A stretch of 58,475 bases of DNA from a bacterium BMS3Bbin05 (GCA_002897855.1 BDTO01000061.1:1-58475), one strand, 5' to 3'. Positions 16,288 through 25,809 are shown, counted from the first letter of the stretch. Translations and numbers: made by a program. The notes: generated from the letters alone by a model not told the origin.

Positions 16288-18303
16288 ATGCTGAATGAGA
16301 TTGATACGCAGATATTTGCGATGATAAATAATGGCATGGCCAATGGCCTTTTTGACCGCATAATGCCCTTTGTTACCAACAGGCCGTATTATCTGCTGTT
16401 GCCTTTCATCATCTGGATATTTATAAAGGATTCAAGGAAAGCCTTTCTCGCCGTCATGCTCTCCCTCTTTTCGCTTATGTTCTCAGACTGGATTGTGCAT
16501 TCCATGAAGCTGTTGGCAGGCAGACCGCGGCCATTCATGGTACTGAGTTATGCGAGGGTGCTCGTAGGCAGAGGCAACTCTTTCTCTATGCCCTCGGGCC
16601 ATGCGGCCAGCTCTTTTGCAATTGTCATTCCTATCGTAGCGCTGTTTGGCGGGGCTATAAGGCCTCTGCTGATATTCGGGGCTTTAACGGTTGCATTTTC
16701 GAGGGTATATGTCGGGGTTCATTATCCCTCTGATGTCCTGGTGGGGATGGCCGTGGGAAGCCTTTCTGCGGTAATGGTTATGTCCCTGTACAGGCGGGGC
16801 CTGGCAAAGTTCAGGGAGGCATCATACTCTTCGGTACTTCTTATCATTCTATCGGTAATTTCTGTGTTCAGGATTTATTACATCTTTACCGGTCCGCTTG
16901 ATCTCAGCCCCGATGAGGCGCAATACTGGGACTGGGCACGCAGGCTTGACCTCAGCTATTATTCCAAGGGCCCCATGATAGCGTATTTGATCGCAGTCGG
17001 AAGATTTTTCTTTGGCGATACGGTATTCGGCGTAAGGGTCGGGGCGGTTATCCTTTCTGCCTTAAGCAGTATCGTGATCTTCTTCATGACAAGACGGATG
17101 TTTGAAGAAGAGTCGGCTTTATACTCGGCTGTGCTGTTCCAGTTTATTCCGCTTTTTACCGTATTCGGCGTTATCATGACGATAGACGCACCCTTTGTAT
17201 TCTTCTGGATAATGTCTCTGTACCTCGTATGGTTAATATCTGAGCGGGTAGAAAGATCGGAAAAAACATTCCAGATATGGATATTGCTTGGGGTTACTGT
17301 GGGTATGGGACTCCTTTCAAAATACACCATGGCGCTCTTTTACATATGCACACTCATATACATGTTATCCGACAGAAGATTGAGGCCCATATTGAAAAAA
17401 CCTTACCCTTATCTTGCCTTTGTTATCAGTCTGATTATATTTTCTCCCGTCATTATATGGAATGCGGGGCATGACTGGGTGACACTGAGACATACCGTGG
17501 GACAGACCCATATCAACGACGGACTTGTGATATCTCTTAAGGATTTTTTTGAGTTTACAGGTTCGCAGCTGGGCGTTGTTACTCCGGTTCTGTTTATCCT
17601 TTTTTTTATGGCTGTTTTCAGGATGTGGAGAGGAATCAGGGGGAAGTTTATTTTCTGGTTTTCCATGCCGGTATTTGCTTTTTTCCTGTTAAAGAGTATC
17701 CAGGGGAAGGTTGAGGCAAACTGGGCGATGACTGCATATATCACAATGATAACGGCATTTTCGTATTATTACCTTAAGGGTTTTAAACTTCTGGCCAAAG
17801 GGACCAGATACCTGGTAGTCTTCGGCCTGTCTCTGGCTGTTTTATTGACAGTGGCGGCACATTATCCTGATGTCCTGCATCTGCCCCCGGATAAAAATCC
17901 GGCGGTGCGGTTAATGGGATGGAAAGAGATTGGTAAAGAAGTATCAAAAATAACCGGCAGGATGGCAGATAAGGGAAAGTTTTTTATATTTTCCAACAGT
18001 TACCAGGTGACAAGCGAACTGGCTTTTTATGTAAAGGGTAACCCCGTCACATACTGCGCCAATACGGGCAGGAGGATGAATCAGTATGATCTTTGGCCTG
18101 GATTTGAAGATATGGTTAATAACAATGCCGTTTTTGTTATGATTAATGACATTAAGATGCCGGCACGCCTGAAAGCTGCTTTTGAGAAATGTGACAGACA
18201 TTTGTACAGTATCAGGAGGAAAGGAGTTGAGCTCAGGAGGTACAGTATATTTGAGTGCTATGGATTTAAGGGGATGGAAAGACCGGGGATATCCTCTTAT
18301 TAG
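16288..18303 (+). CDS. PAP2 phosphatase fused to GT39/ArnT-like glycosyltransferase
   Basis: 671 aa from ATG 16288 (GGAG nine bases upstream). The N-terminal ~175 residues are a PAP2-type acid phosphatase with all three motifs: KLLAGRPRP, SMPSGHAAS and SRVYVGVHYPSD. From ~190 on is a multi-helix GT-C transferase: GPLDLSPDEAQYWDWARRLDLSYYSKGPMIAYLI has the Asp-Glu pair of family 39, followed by RVGAVILSA and TIDAPFVFFWIMSLYLVWL. A fused polyprenyl-diphosphate phosphatase and lipid-linked sugar transferase would act at the membrane, probably glycosylating lipid A or another envelope lipid. It heads a three-gene set with GT2 and flippase-like genes. Confidence 0.88.
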   Translation: MLNEIDTQIFAMINNGMANGLFDRIMPFVTNRPYYLLLPFIIWIFIKDSRKAFLAVMLSLFSLMFSDWIVHSMKLLAGRPRPFMVLSYARVLVGRGNSFSMPSGHAASSFAIVIPIVALFGGAIRPLLIFGALTVAFSRVYVGVHYPSDVLVGMAVGSLSAVMVMSLYRRGLAKFREASYSSVLLIILSVISVFRIYYIFTGPLDLSPDEAQYWDWARRLDLSYYSKGPMIAYLIAVGRFFFGDTVFGVRVGAVILSALSSIVIFFMTRRMFEEESALYSAVLFQFIPLFTVFGVIMTIDAPFVFFWIMSLYLVWLISERVERSEKTFQIWILLGVTVGMGLLSKYTMALFYICTLIYMLSDRRLRPILKKPYPYLAFVISLIIFSPVIIWNAGHDWVTLRHTVGQTHINDGLVISLKDFFEFTGSQLGVVTPVLFILFFMAVFRMWRGIRGKFIFWFSMPVFAFFLLKSIQGKVEANWAMTAYITMITAFSYYYLKGFKLLAKGTRYLVVFGLSLAVLLTVAAHYPDVLHLPPDKNPAVRLMGWKEIGKEVSKITGRMADKGKFFIFSNSYQVTSELAFYVKGNPVTYCANTGRRMNQYDLWPGFEDMVNNNAVFVMINDIKMPARLKAAFEKCDRHLYSIRRKGVELRRYSIFECYGFKGMERPGISSY

Positions 18304-18334
18304 AGTTCAATAAAGGTGTAAAAAGGAGATTTCC

Positions 18335-19273
18335 ATGCTTATTTCCGTTGTTGTCCCGTTATATAATGAGGAAGAAAATGTCGAACCGCTCCATGAGAGA
18401 CTGATGGAGAGTCTTAATAAAGATGGCCGTGATTATGAGATAATCTATGTTGATGACGGAAGCACAGACGGCACACTGCCTCTCCTTGAGTCCGTACAGA
18501 CGTCCGACAAGAGGGTTATTGTTATAAGCCTGAGGAGAAATTTCGGACAGACCGCCGCCTTTGCAGCGGGTTTTGACTTTGCCAGGGGAGACATAATTGT
18601 GACAATGGATGGCGACCTTCAGAACGACCCCGCCGACATACCCAAACTCCTGTCCATGATGGACAGCTACGACCTTGTCAGCGGATGGAGGAAGAAACGC
18701 AGGGACCCCTTTTTCAGCAGACGGCTGCCGTCCATGATCGCAAATTCCATAATAAGCAGAGTGACGGGTGTCAGGCTGCATGACTATGGCTGTTCTTTAA
18801 AGGCTTATAAGAGAGATGTGGTAAAGAACATAAAGCTTTACGGCGAGATGCACAGATTTATTCCTGCCGTGGCGAGCTGGTACGGAGTAAGGATAGGCGA
18901 AGTGGAGACGACTCACCATCCGCGTCTGCGGGGCAAATCAAAGTATGGAATTTCGAGGACCGTAAAGGTTGTTCTTGACCTGATAACCGTCAAGTTTCTC
19001 CAGAGTTTTTCCACCAAGCCCATTCAGTTCTTTGGACCTATGGGGCTGATAAGCGGGTTTCTCGGATTCATGATGCTTCTGTACCTGACTGTCCAGAAAC
19101 TGGCTTTCGGGATATCCATAGGGAACAGGCCCCTCCTGCTTCTCGGCGCCCTGCTGATCATAGTAGGAGTTCAGATGATAGGAATGGGTCTTATAAGCGA
19201 GATCCTCGTGAGGGTGTATCATGAGAGCCAGCGAAAAGCCATTTATGTCGTGAAGAAGATCATTGGAACATAA
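18335..19273 (+). CDS. GT2 polyprenyl-phosphate glycosyltransferase (ArnC/DPM1-like)
   Basis: 312 aa. GT-A domain: SVVVPLYNEEENVEPL, IIYVDDGSTDGTLPLL, VTMDGDLQNDPADIPKL (metal-binding D-x-D region), and HPRLRGKSKYGISRT. Two C-terminal membrane helices follow (~232-255, ~265-290). This class charges undecaprenyl phosphate with a sugar on the cytoplasmic face. It is followed with an 11-nt overlap by the flippase-like gene and preceded by the PAP2-GT39 fusion, giving donor synthesis, flipping and transfer. The sugar is unknown. Shine-Dalgarno AAAAGGAG. Confidence 0.92.
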   Translation: MLISVVVPLYNEEENVEPLHERLMESLNKDGRDYEIIYVDDGSTDGTLPLLESVQTSDKRVIVISLRRNFGQTAAFAAGFDFARGDIIVTMDGDLQNDPADIPKLLSMMDSYDLVSGWRKKRRDPFFSRRLPSMIANSIISRVTGVRLHDYGCSLKAYKRDVVKNIKLYGEMHRFIPAVASWYGVRIGEVETTHHPRLRGKSKYGISRTVKVVLDLITVKFLQSFSTKPIQFFGPMGLISGFLGFMMLLYLTVQKLAFGISIGNRPLLLLGALLIIVGVQMIGMGLISEILVRVYHESQRKAIYVVKKIIGT

Positions 19274-20177
19274 AGCCGGGAAAAAACTCTTTTACTTCGC
19301 AATTAAATTCGTTGTCAGCGGCCTTTTCCTTTATGTGGTTTTCAGGAAAGCCGGGGTGGCGAATATCTTTTCACATCTTACAACAATAAGACCCGCTTTT
19401 TTCATCTTTTCAGTAGTCCTCTATATTATAGCCACATTTATTTCTGCAATAAGATGGAAGATGCTTCTTGATGAAGATTATCCTCTGGGTAAACTTTTTT
19501 CTCTCTATATGATAGGCAGCTTCTTCAATAATATTCTCCCGGGGATAATAGGTGGTGATGCAGTAAAGGTATATTACCTGTACTCAGATACAGGGAAGGG
19601 CGGAAGCAGCCTTGGATCGGTCTTCATGGATAGATATCTCGGTTTTTTTGCACTCCTTCTGATCGGCCTGGTAGCGGGATTTTTTGCCTATGCTGACCTG
19701 AAGGTCATTGGTATGAGCCTGGCTATGCCGGCCCTGTTCGTTTTTTTTATCCTGGTCAGCCTGGTATTATTCGGTTTCCGGCTGGGTAAACGGTTCGGCG
19801 CTGTTTCAGCATTTTATGATTATTTCCATTATTATATCCGCAAAGGGAGCATAATGTTGAAAACGGTTGCTCTCTCATTTATTATTCAGATATTAAGCAT
19901 TGTGATGGTATATGTTATTGCCCTTGGTCTTGGGGAGTCGCCTTCTTTTCTGTTACTTCTGGTATTCATGCCGATTATTATCACGGCTGCAACCGTGCCG
20001 GTCTCCATATCAGGCCTGGGTATAAGGGAGGGCGCATTTGTGATACTGTTGGGGCGGGTCGGGTTCTCTCCCCAGGTTGCCATTTCAATATCTTTCCTCT
20101 GGTTTCTTTCCACGGTCGTGGCTTCTTCTATCGGTCTTTTTGAATTTCTGAGATACAGGAAAAAAGCTCTTAATTAA
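19263..20177 (+). CDS. UPF0104 / LPG-synthase-like membrane protein (putative lipid flippase)
   Basis: 304 aa, about eight membrane helices. Family hallmarks: AIRWKMLLDE, YMIGSFFNNILPGIIGGDAVKVYYL, SSLGSVFMDRYLGFFALLLIGL and PVSISGLGIREGAFVILL. The probable start is TTG 19263, overlapping the GT2 gene. Members without the C-terminal synthetase domain of MprF are widely found next to GT2/GT39 genes and are thought to move polyprenyl-linked sugars or lipids across the membrane. Function here is inferred from that context. Confidence 0.85.
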   Translation: MEHKAGKKLFYFAIKFVVSGLFLYVVFRKAGVANIFSHLTTIRPAFFIFSVVLYIIATFISAIRWKMLLDEDYPLGKLFSLYMIGSFFNNILPGIIGGDAVKVYYLYSDTGKGGSSLGSVFMDRYLGFFALLLIGLVAGFFAYADLKVIGMSLAMPALFVFFILVSLVLFGFRLGKRFGAVSAFYDYFHYYIRKGSIMLKTVALSFIIQILSIVMVYVIALGLGESPSFLLLLVFMPIIITAATVPVSISGLGIREGAFVILLGRVGFSPQVAISISFLWFLSTVVASSIGLFEFLRYRKKALN

Positions 20178-20256
20178 AGTTAAAATATGTTTGTCTGTTC
20201 GCTACAGCCTTGCGGGGGCAATGAGACGGCATGGCTCAAAAAGTTCATGCAACAGC

Positions 20257-20364
20257 ATGCAAATGCAGGGTAAAAGTATTATATTGGATTCGCTCGCTTT
20301 TAAGCTCGCTGTGCATTTTATTGAACTCGACAGGATTATTGAAAATATTAAGAGCTTGTTATGA
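20257..20364 (+). pseudogene. Possible four-helix-bundle (23S rRNA intervening protein family) N-terminal relic
   Basis: The frame from 20257 gives a 35-residue peptide with KSIILDSLAFKLAVHFIELD, similar to the first helix of S23/IVP-type four-helix-bundle proteins, and then a stop. The remaining helices are absent. Short match, so tentative. The rest of 20178-20461 shows no gene. Confidence 0.3.
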
Positions 20365-20461
20365 TAAAGATAAATGCAGCGTGGACGGGCAAGAGTACAC
20401 TAAGGTATCGAACAATAAGTTTGGGAGGCTTCGCCTCAATGAAAGGAACTATGGTATTAAT

Positions 20462-20605
20462 TAGTGTCTGTGTATAAATTGCTGTTTTTTATTTTTGTCA
20501 TGCCCCGAAAACATTCGGGACATCCGGAACTTATTGAAAAGGATAGATTCCCCGACTAAGTCGGGAAATGACAGATAGAGGGACTGTCTTTATGGACAGA
20601 CTCTA
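20462..20605. repeat. MITE-like dispersed repeat, family 1, copy B
   Basis: 144 bp with ends TAGTGTCTGTGTATAAA and GGACAGACTCTA; same orientation as copy A at 5050. Flanked by TTAAT / AATTA, so the palindrome extends into the target. It lies 37 nt upstream of mnmG. Confidence 0.8.
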
Positions 20606-20642
20606 ATTATGTGGGTTAGCAAGGTTTATTCAACGGTAAGAG

Positions 20643-22529
20643 ATGGTAAGAGATTATGATATAGTTGTCATTGGAGCCGGTCATGCCGGTTGTGAAGCGG
20701 CGCTTGCTGCTTCAAGGATGGGTATGTCGACCTGTATCTTTACAATGAATCTCGATTCTATAGCCCAGATGTCATGCAATCCTGCAATCGGGGGGCTTGC
20801 AAAGGGCCACCTTGTCAGAGAGATAGATGCACTTGGAGGAGAGATGGCCAGGGTTGCAGATTCTGCAGGGATACAGTTCAGGGTTCTTAACAGGAGTAAG
20901 GGACCTGCGGTGTGGTCACTGAGGGCACAGGCGGACAGGGTCTTATACCGTATCAACATGCGGAAGGTGCTCGAAAAACAGAAAAACCTCGATATTAAAC
21001 AGGCATCTGTAGAGAAACTGGTTGTTGATGACGGCGGTATCCAGGGGGTTATGACATCGCTGGGGATATTGTATAAGTGCAGGAAGGTCATTATCGCAAC
21101 CGGTACTTTTTTAAAGGGACTGATCCATATAGGGCTTGACAGCTATTCTGCGGGAAGGGCCGGAGAGTTCGCATCCGTTGGACTGGCCGATTCATTAAGG
21201 GAACTCGGTTTCCGTCTCGGCAGGCTCAAGACCGGGACCCCGCCGCGTATCGATGCAAGGAGTGTGGATTTTTCCGGGACCGTTCCCCAATATGGTGACA
21301 AGCCGCCGGAGCCTTTTTCATACTCCACCACTGAGATAGCAAATCCCCAGTTGCCGTGTTTCATTACCTATACGAATAAGAAGACACACGATATCATACT
21401 GAACAACCTTGACCGGTCCCCTCTTTACAGCGGCAGGATAAAGGGGATTGGGCCCAGGTATTGTCCTTCCATAGAAGACAAAGTTGTCAGGTTTGCACAC
21501 AGGGACAGGCATCAGATATTTCTTGAGCCTGAAGGCCTGGATACTGTCGAATACTATGCAAACGGAATTTCCACAAGCCTTCCGGTTAGTGTGCAGTTAG
21601 AGGTGGTCCGGAGTATTAAGGGGCTTGAAAATGCCGAGATAATGAGGCCCGGCTACGCCATAGAGTATGATTTTGTCATCCCGACGCAATTGAACCATGC
21701 GCTTGAAACAAAAAAGATTGAAGGATTATACCTTGCAGGACAGATAAACGGTACATCCGGATATGAGGAAGCAGCCGCACAGGGGCTGATGTCAGGCATA
21801 AATGCCGCACTTTCAATAAAGTGTGCGGATCCGCTGGTCCTTCAGAGAAACGAGGCATATATCGGGGTCCTGATAGATGACCTCGTTACAAGGGGTACAA
21901 ATGAGCCATACAGGATGTTTACCTCCCGGGCCGAGTTCCGGCTGCTCTTAAGACATGACAATGCCGACATGAGGCTGATGGATAAGGGCCATGAGATAGG
22001 TCTTCTTGATGATGATGTTTATGAGAGATTCATATTGAGGAGAAATGCCATCGAGAATGAAAAATCAAGGATAATGGGAGAACGTATTAAGCCGGATAAA
22101 ATAAATCCTTATCTCAGGGAAATAAATACCTCAGAGATATCGGAAGCAGAAACATTAAGCCAACTGCTCAGGCGGCCCGAATTGACATATGAATTCATAG
22201 GGAGGTTTTCCCCTCCCGATATCCGATTGAGCGGGGATGAGATGAAGGCCGTAGAAGTAGAAGTAAAATATGAGGGTTATATCAGGCGGCAACTCGACAT
22301 GGTAGAAAAGATGCGCAGGCTTGAGAAGAGGGCAATACCTCCGGGTTTCGATTTTGCAGCCATTAACGGTCTTTCAAAGGAGGTTCTCTCGAAACTGAAA
22401 GATATAAGGCCCGCGAATATAGGACAGGCATCCAGGGTCGCGGGGGTTACTCCCGCAGCCGTCTCTTTAATAATGGTTGCTCTTGAAAAAAAGAGGAGAT
22501 TTAATGCGAAAAAGAAATCAGCTTGCTGA
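20643..22529 (+). CDS. mnmG: tRNA uridine-5-carboxymethylaminomethyl synthesis enzyme MnmG (GidA)
   Basis: 628 aa, full length. N-terminal FAD-binding VIGAGHAGCEAALAASRMG; family blocks MSCNPAIGGLAKGHLVREIDALGG, RVLNRSKGPAVWSLRAQADR, GRLKTGTPPRID, GQINGTSGYEEAAAQGLMSGINA and TSRAEFRLLLRHDNADMRL. With MnmE it modifies U34 of tRNAs reading NNA/NNG codons. The partner mnmE is not in the window. Downstream genes overlap or follow closely (unknown 501-aa protein, then rsmG), a variant of the usual gidA-gidB pairing. Confidence 0.97.
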   Translation: MVRDYDIVVIGAGHAGCEAALAASRMGMSTCIFTMNLDSIAQMSCNPAIGGLAKGHLVREIDALGGEMARVADSAGIQFRVLNRSKGPAVWSLRAQADRVLYRINMRKVLEKQKNLDIKQASVEKLVVDDGGIQGVMTSLGILYKCRKVIIATGTFLKGLIHIGLDSYSAGRAGEFASVGLADSLRELGFRLGRLKTGTPPRIDARSVDFSGTVPQYGDKPPEPFSYSTTEIANPQLPCFITYTNKKTHDIILNNLDRSPLYSGRIKGIGPRYCPSIEDKVVRFAHRDRHQIFLEPEGLDTVEYYANGISTSLPVSVQLEVVRSIKGLENAEIMRPGYAIEYDFVIPTQLNHALETKKIEGLYLAGQINGTSGYEEAAAQGLMSGINAALSIKCADPLVLQRNEAYIGVLIDDLVTRGTNEPYRMFTSRAEFRLLLRHDNADMRLMDKGHEIGLLDDDVYERFILRRNAIENEKSRIMGERIKPDKINPYLREINTSEISEAETLSQLLRRPELTYEFIGRFSPPDIRLSGDEMKAVEVEVKYEGYIRRQLDMVEKMRRLEKRAIPPGFDFAAINGLSKEVLSKLKDIRPANIGQASRVAGVTPAAVSLIMVALEKKRRFNAKKKSAC

Positions 22530-24009
22530 CCTGAGACGGCTCATATCATTGCCTCCCAATGATTTGCTGAGGCATTTTATCGACTACGTTTATGAAGATT
22601 CAGAGTGTGTATTAACCATGGTTTTTGATTTGGCGAGGTCCGGACCGGGAAGGCTTGAAAGGAAGAATATTTCTTCGCTGCTTAAATATATCCTTGAGGC
22701 AAGAAAAGAACTGTACTCATCCATTCCTGTGTGGATGGTATCCGAACTTGAAGAATTCATAATGAATCCTGCTTTTTCAGTTCACGAAAAGACTGTAGTT
22801 TTGTCTGCCTTTGATCCTGAAGAACTCTTTAACAGGGTGAAAGCCTTCGGCAGGTTTGTACAGAGGTTTCTTGATATTAAGGAAAGTTTTGAAGAATATA
22901 TTGTAAGAGAGATAAGGGAAAAAAGAGCAAGGCTTTACGATATATTTACCGTTATGCGGGACAAGACCCGATATCATATCGTAAAGTCCATGATAAATGA
23001 CCTTCGCGGTTCGGAGCACGCTGAAGTTCTCGGGCTCCTCGAACTCTTTACATATGTTGAAAACCCGGAACTTTCGTCTCCTGCCTTTGCTGCCATTCTG
23101 GATTCCCGTTCAGAACGTGCGATACCGGTTCTTAAGAGCATATCCGGCCTTAATCCGGTTTTTTCGGAAAGTGTGCCGGCTGTGAAGCCGGTACTTGCGG
23201 CGGCAGAGAACGGCATTAATGTGATTGAAGAAACAGGTAAAAGGCTCGATATCAGAGTTTCACTTGCAGACGGCAGAGGAATGTTTTCTGTGATATTGGG
23301 TGGGAGGATTAAAAGGAATGAGTACTTTTTTTTCAATATGTTGTTTAAACCGGGGGTAGGCATAAAGGATGTATCGCTGTTTACTTTGCTGCCAAGGAGC
23401 AATTACAGGGCGATAAAGGATGAATATGTAAAGCAGTTGAGACTGTACAGGGTAGATAAAAAATTATTCAGAAAAATACTGAACCATTTTATTTATGTTG
23501 GAATAGATAATGGCTATGGTGTTCCTGTCGAAATTATTGCGATTAAAAACATACTCAACTGGAATTGGATATCGCCCGAAAAATTCAGATTTTCGCTGCA
23601 GAGCATAAGAAAGATTGATTATCACCTTGAGGACGTGGAAAAGTACCCCTTTGATTCATGGTGGATGAATGATAACATCATTTTTAATATGCTTATGCCT
23701 TACGAAGGGTGGGATATTGATAAGATTCCGGACGATATATTATTGCATGTCAGTGACCTGTATATCGAGTATGCAAGAGACCGGATTGCTACCAGCGCTG
23801 CAATATGTACTGAAATTATGCTGAATTCACTTCCGGTAAAGGGTAAGAGGATGGCGGGATTATTTTATACTGTACGGGAAGAAATATTACATCCCCCCAC
23901 TAACCCGATGGATTCCATTTTCTTATCTTTTCAGACTATTAATACCGTTCATAACACGATTTGCCATATCTCGTCGGGTCTTAAGTCGGTGGAGTTTATA
24001 TCCCGATAA
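22504..24009 (+). CDS. Unknown 501-aa helical protein between mnmG and rsmG
   Basis: Starts at ATG 22504 (AAAGAGGAG upstream), overlapping the last 26 nt of mnmG. No family is recognised. The N-terminal ~220 residues are helical and HEAT-like in feel (LLKYILEARKELYSS, HAEVLGLLELFTYVENPELSSPAFAAIL). Residues ~250-330 look like a small mixed domain (LDIRVSLADGRGMFSVILGGRIKRNEYFFFNMLFKPG). The C-terminal part is helical with several Trp. No signal peptide. The tight coupling to mnmG suggests a cytoplasmic role in RNA or translation, but this is inference only. Confidence 0.75.
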   Translation: MRKRNQLADLRRLISLPPNDLLRHFIDYVYEDSECVLTMVFDLARSGPGRLERKNISSLLKYILEARKELYSSIPVWMVSELEEFIMNPAFSVHEKTVVLSAFDPEELFNRVKAFGRFVQRFLDIKESFEEYIVREIREKRARLYDIFTVMRDKTRYHIVKSMINDLRGSEHAEVLGLLELFTYVENPELSSPAFAAILDSRSERAIPVLKSISGLNPVFSESVPAVKPVLAAAENGINVIEETGKRLDIRVSLADGRGMFSVILGGRIKRNEYFFFNMLFKPGVGIKDVSLFTLLPRSNYRAIKDEYVKQLRLYRVDKKLFRKILNHFIYVGIDNGYGVPVEIIAIKNILNWNWISPEKFRFSLQSIRKIDYHLEDVEKYPFDSWWMNDNIIFNMLMPYEGWDIDKIPDDILLHVSDLYIEYARDRIATSAAICTEIMLNSLPVKGKRMAGLFYTVREEILHPPTNPMDSIFLSFQTINTVHNTICHISSGLKSVEFISR

Positions 24010-24043
24010 GCCCCGACTTTGTCCCGAGTCATCTATTGAGGAT

Positions 24044-24128
24044 TGGTCGGGGGATGAATGCAGTTAGTCGGGATGTCGCCCATATTGGGGCGTCTATATC
24101 GGTACTACGGGCTTGCCCATGGGCTCCA
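24044..24128. repeat. Dispersed repeat, family 3, copy A (upstream of rsmG)
   Basis: Sequence GGTCGGGGGATGAATGCAG...GTCGGGATGTCGCCCATAT...GGTACTA(C/T)GGGC...GGGCTCCAT recurs in reverse orientation at 53031-53136 with few differences. It occupies almost the entire gap between the unknown 501-aa gene and rsmG. Confidence 0.75.
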
Positions 24129-24134
24129 TAAGTC

Positions 24135-24767
24135 ATGTCCAATGGTATTCTTGAAGAAGCGCTGAGAAAGCTGAGAATTGAGTGCAGTGAGAGCAGGGTG
24201 AAGGCCTTTTCATTGTATCTCCATATGCTCAGGAAGTGGTCACGCGCCTATAATCTTACGTCCATAGTTGAAGAGAGGGATATAATCCTTAAACATTTTA
24301 TTGATTCCCTGAGCTATCTTGAGGCCGTCCCTGAAGGCGCGAAAACACTTCTCGATATAGGGACAGGAGCTGGTTTTCCCGGGGTGCCCATGAAGATTGC
24401 GCGTCCGGATTTAAAGGTTTTTCTCATTGAACCGTCAAGAAAAAAGACGGCTTTTCTGAAAAATCTCATAAAAACCATTTCTCTCCGGGATATTTATGTT
24501 ATCAGATGCAGGTTGGAGGATTATCCGTGTGGTCATAAGAATGTGCCCGAAAAATTTGACATAATCGTTACAAGGGCATTGTATAAGGTTGATGAGTTTT
24601 TGAGAAGGGCTTCCCCTTTTTGCAATGAAAACGGATTAATGATCATCAGCAAGGGGCCGTCCTGCCCTGAAGAGATGAAGCGCATAAATGATGGAAAATA
24701 CAATATCTTCAGACCCGGGCTTTCGGAGTTTGGCCTTGATCGCCATATGGTCGTTATTAGACATTGA
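24135..24767 (+). CDS. rsmG: 16S rRNA (guanine527-N7)-methyltransferase RsmG (GidB)
   Basis: 210 aa. SAM-binding motif LLDIGTGAGFPGVPMKIARP (about residues 76-95), LIEPSRKKTAFL and IIVTRALYKVDEFL. The N-terminus (LHMLRKWSRAYNLTSIVEERDIILKHFIDSL) is characteristic. It methylates G527 of 16S rRNA at N7. There is no clear Shine-Dalgarno; the start ATG follows the repeat at 24044-24128 directly, so the leader is repeat-derived. Confidence 0.94.
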   Translation: MSNGILEEALRKLRIECSESRVKAFSLYLHMLRKWSRAYNLTSIVEERDIILKHFIDSLSYLEAVPEGAKTLLDIGTGAGFPGVPMKIARPDLKVFLIEPSRKKTAFLKNLIKTISLRDIYVIRCRLEDYPCGHKNVPEKFDIIVTRALYKVDEFLRRASPFCNENGLMIISKGPSCPEEMKRINDGKYNIFRPGLSEFGLDRHMVVIRH

Positions 24768-24774
24768 TAAATAA

Positions 24775-24802
24775 GAACCCCCGTCCTGAAGAACAGGGGT
24801 TC
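24775..24802. terminator. Convergent hairpin after rsmG
   Basis: GAACCCC / GGGGTTC stem extended by GT/AC with one mismatch, between convergent rsmG and the barrel gene. No T-run follows on either side, so termination is plausible but unproven. Confidence 0.4.
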
Positions 24803-24834
24803 CTGAAAGTCATGATCAGTCAAGGTTATAAATA

Positions 24835-25611
24835 TTAAAACTGGACACCTGCTTCTGCAAACGGCCCCTTGAATTTGATTGAGGCCTTGATGTCGCTGTG
24901 GTCGATCTTGATGTCTTCAATCCTGTAGCCGCCTGCAACAAAGATCGGCCCAAACGGCCTTATCTTGACCCTTCCTATGAAATCATAATAGTGATTGGAG
25001 CTGTATGCTATTCCCCTGCCTTCCAGCTCGACGCTGAAGAATTTAACCGGGTTAACCTGGATTCCGGCATAGATCATCGGGACAGGTATGGTAAAGCTTT
25101 GTGATTCGGATATTCCCAGGGTATTCTGGGTAATCTCCGCCTTTAAATCGATGATCCTTGCATTGATTCCGAGCTCTGCGTTCAGTTTTCCCATTGTGGC
25201 GGTCTTTAGAAAAGGCAGTGAATAATAGAATGCTATGTCATAATGATCCAGCTGCAACTTCGAGTGAAATGGGACGTTTGCATTAAATGTCTGGTTGCCG
25301 AATGTAAATGGAATATTCTTCGAACCTGTTTCTTCGAATTTCATCGGAGTAGCCATTATATAAATATTAGGGAGAAAGAGAGGGAGTTCCGCCTTGATCC
25401 TTCCAAACAGCTTGGTTTTCTTGTCGTATTTCAGATCTTTTTCAATATCCAGTGTAGTTCCGGGAGCAAGGTTGCCGTCATAGCTGATATCACCGCTGGG
25501 ACCCTGGCTCCACACTCCGGCGGCAACTTCCAGCCCGAGGGCCTGTGATTTTTGCGGCAGAAACGGTATTGCAAATAATGCTATTGCAAGGATTACTACG
25601 AATTTTCTCAT
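24835..25611 (-). CDS. TIGR04219-type outer-membrane beta-barrel protein
   Basis: 258 aa from the second ATG (25611), which sits 8 nt after AGGAGG; the first ATG (25617) is only 2 nt from it. Signal peptide about 1-25 (FVVILAIALFAIPFLPQKSQA). The mature part alternates strands (LEVAAGVWSQGPSGDISYDG, LFGRIKAELPLFLPNIYIMATPMKFEET, HYDIAFYYSLPFL) and ends in AEAGVQF, with the terminal aromatic used by the BAM machinery. Typical of the TIGR04219 group, with no known substrate. A repeat lies just upstream of the promoter region. Confidence 0.82.
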   Translation of the reverse strand: MRKFVVILAIALFAIPFLPQKSQALGLEVAAGVWSQGPSGDISYDGNLAPGTTLDIEKDLKYDKKTKLFGRIKAELPLFLPNIYIMATPMKFEETGSKNIPFTFGNQTFNANVPFHSKLQLDHYDIAFYYSLPFLKTATMGKLNAELGINARIIDLKAEITQNTLGISESQSFTIPVPMIYAGIQVNPVKFFSVELEGRGIAYSSNHYYDFIGRVKIRPFGPIFVAGGYRIEDIKIDHSDIKASIKFKGPFAEAGVQF

Positions 25612-25650
25612 AATCATAACCTCCTTTTATTTTCACTATGATAAAACATT

Positions 25651-25805
25651 GATGGACTCGTAAAAAGTCCGGAAAGGGAATGGCCAGGCAAAAACCGTCA
25701 GATACAAGGCGCACAAATTTCGAAGAACGAGGCGTACTTGCGTACGCCGCAGTGAGGAGATAATTTAGTGCAACGCAGTAGCCGGCGACTTTTTGCGACG
25801 TCATC
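25651..25805. repeat. MITE-like dispersed repeat, family 2, copy B
   Basis: About 155 bp, ends GACTCGTAAAAAGTCCGG and GGCGACTTTTTGCGACG, closely matching the copy at 14507. AACATT at 25645-25650 and 25806-25811 is a candidate target duplication. It abuts the stop codon of the next gene. Confidence 0.82.
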
Positions 25806-25809
25806 AACA

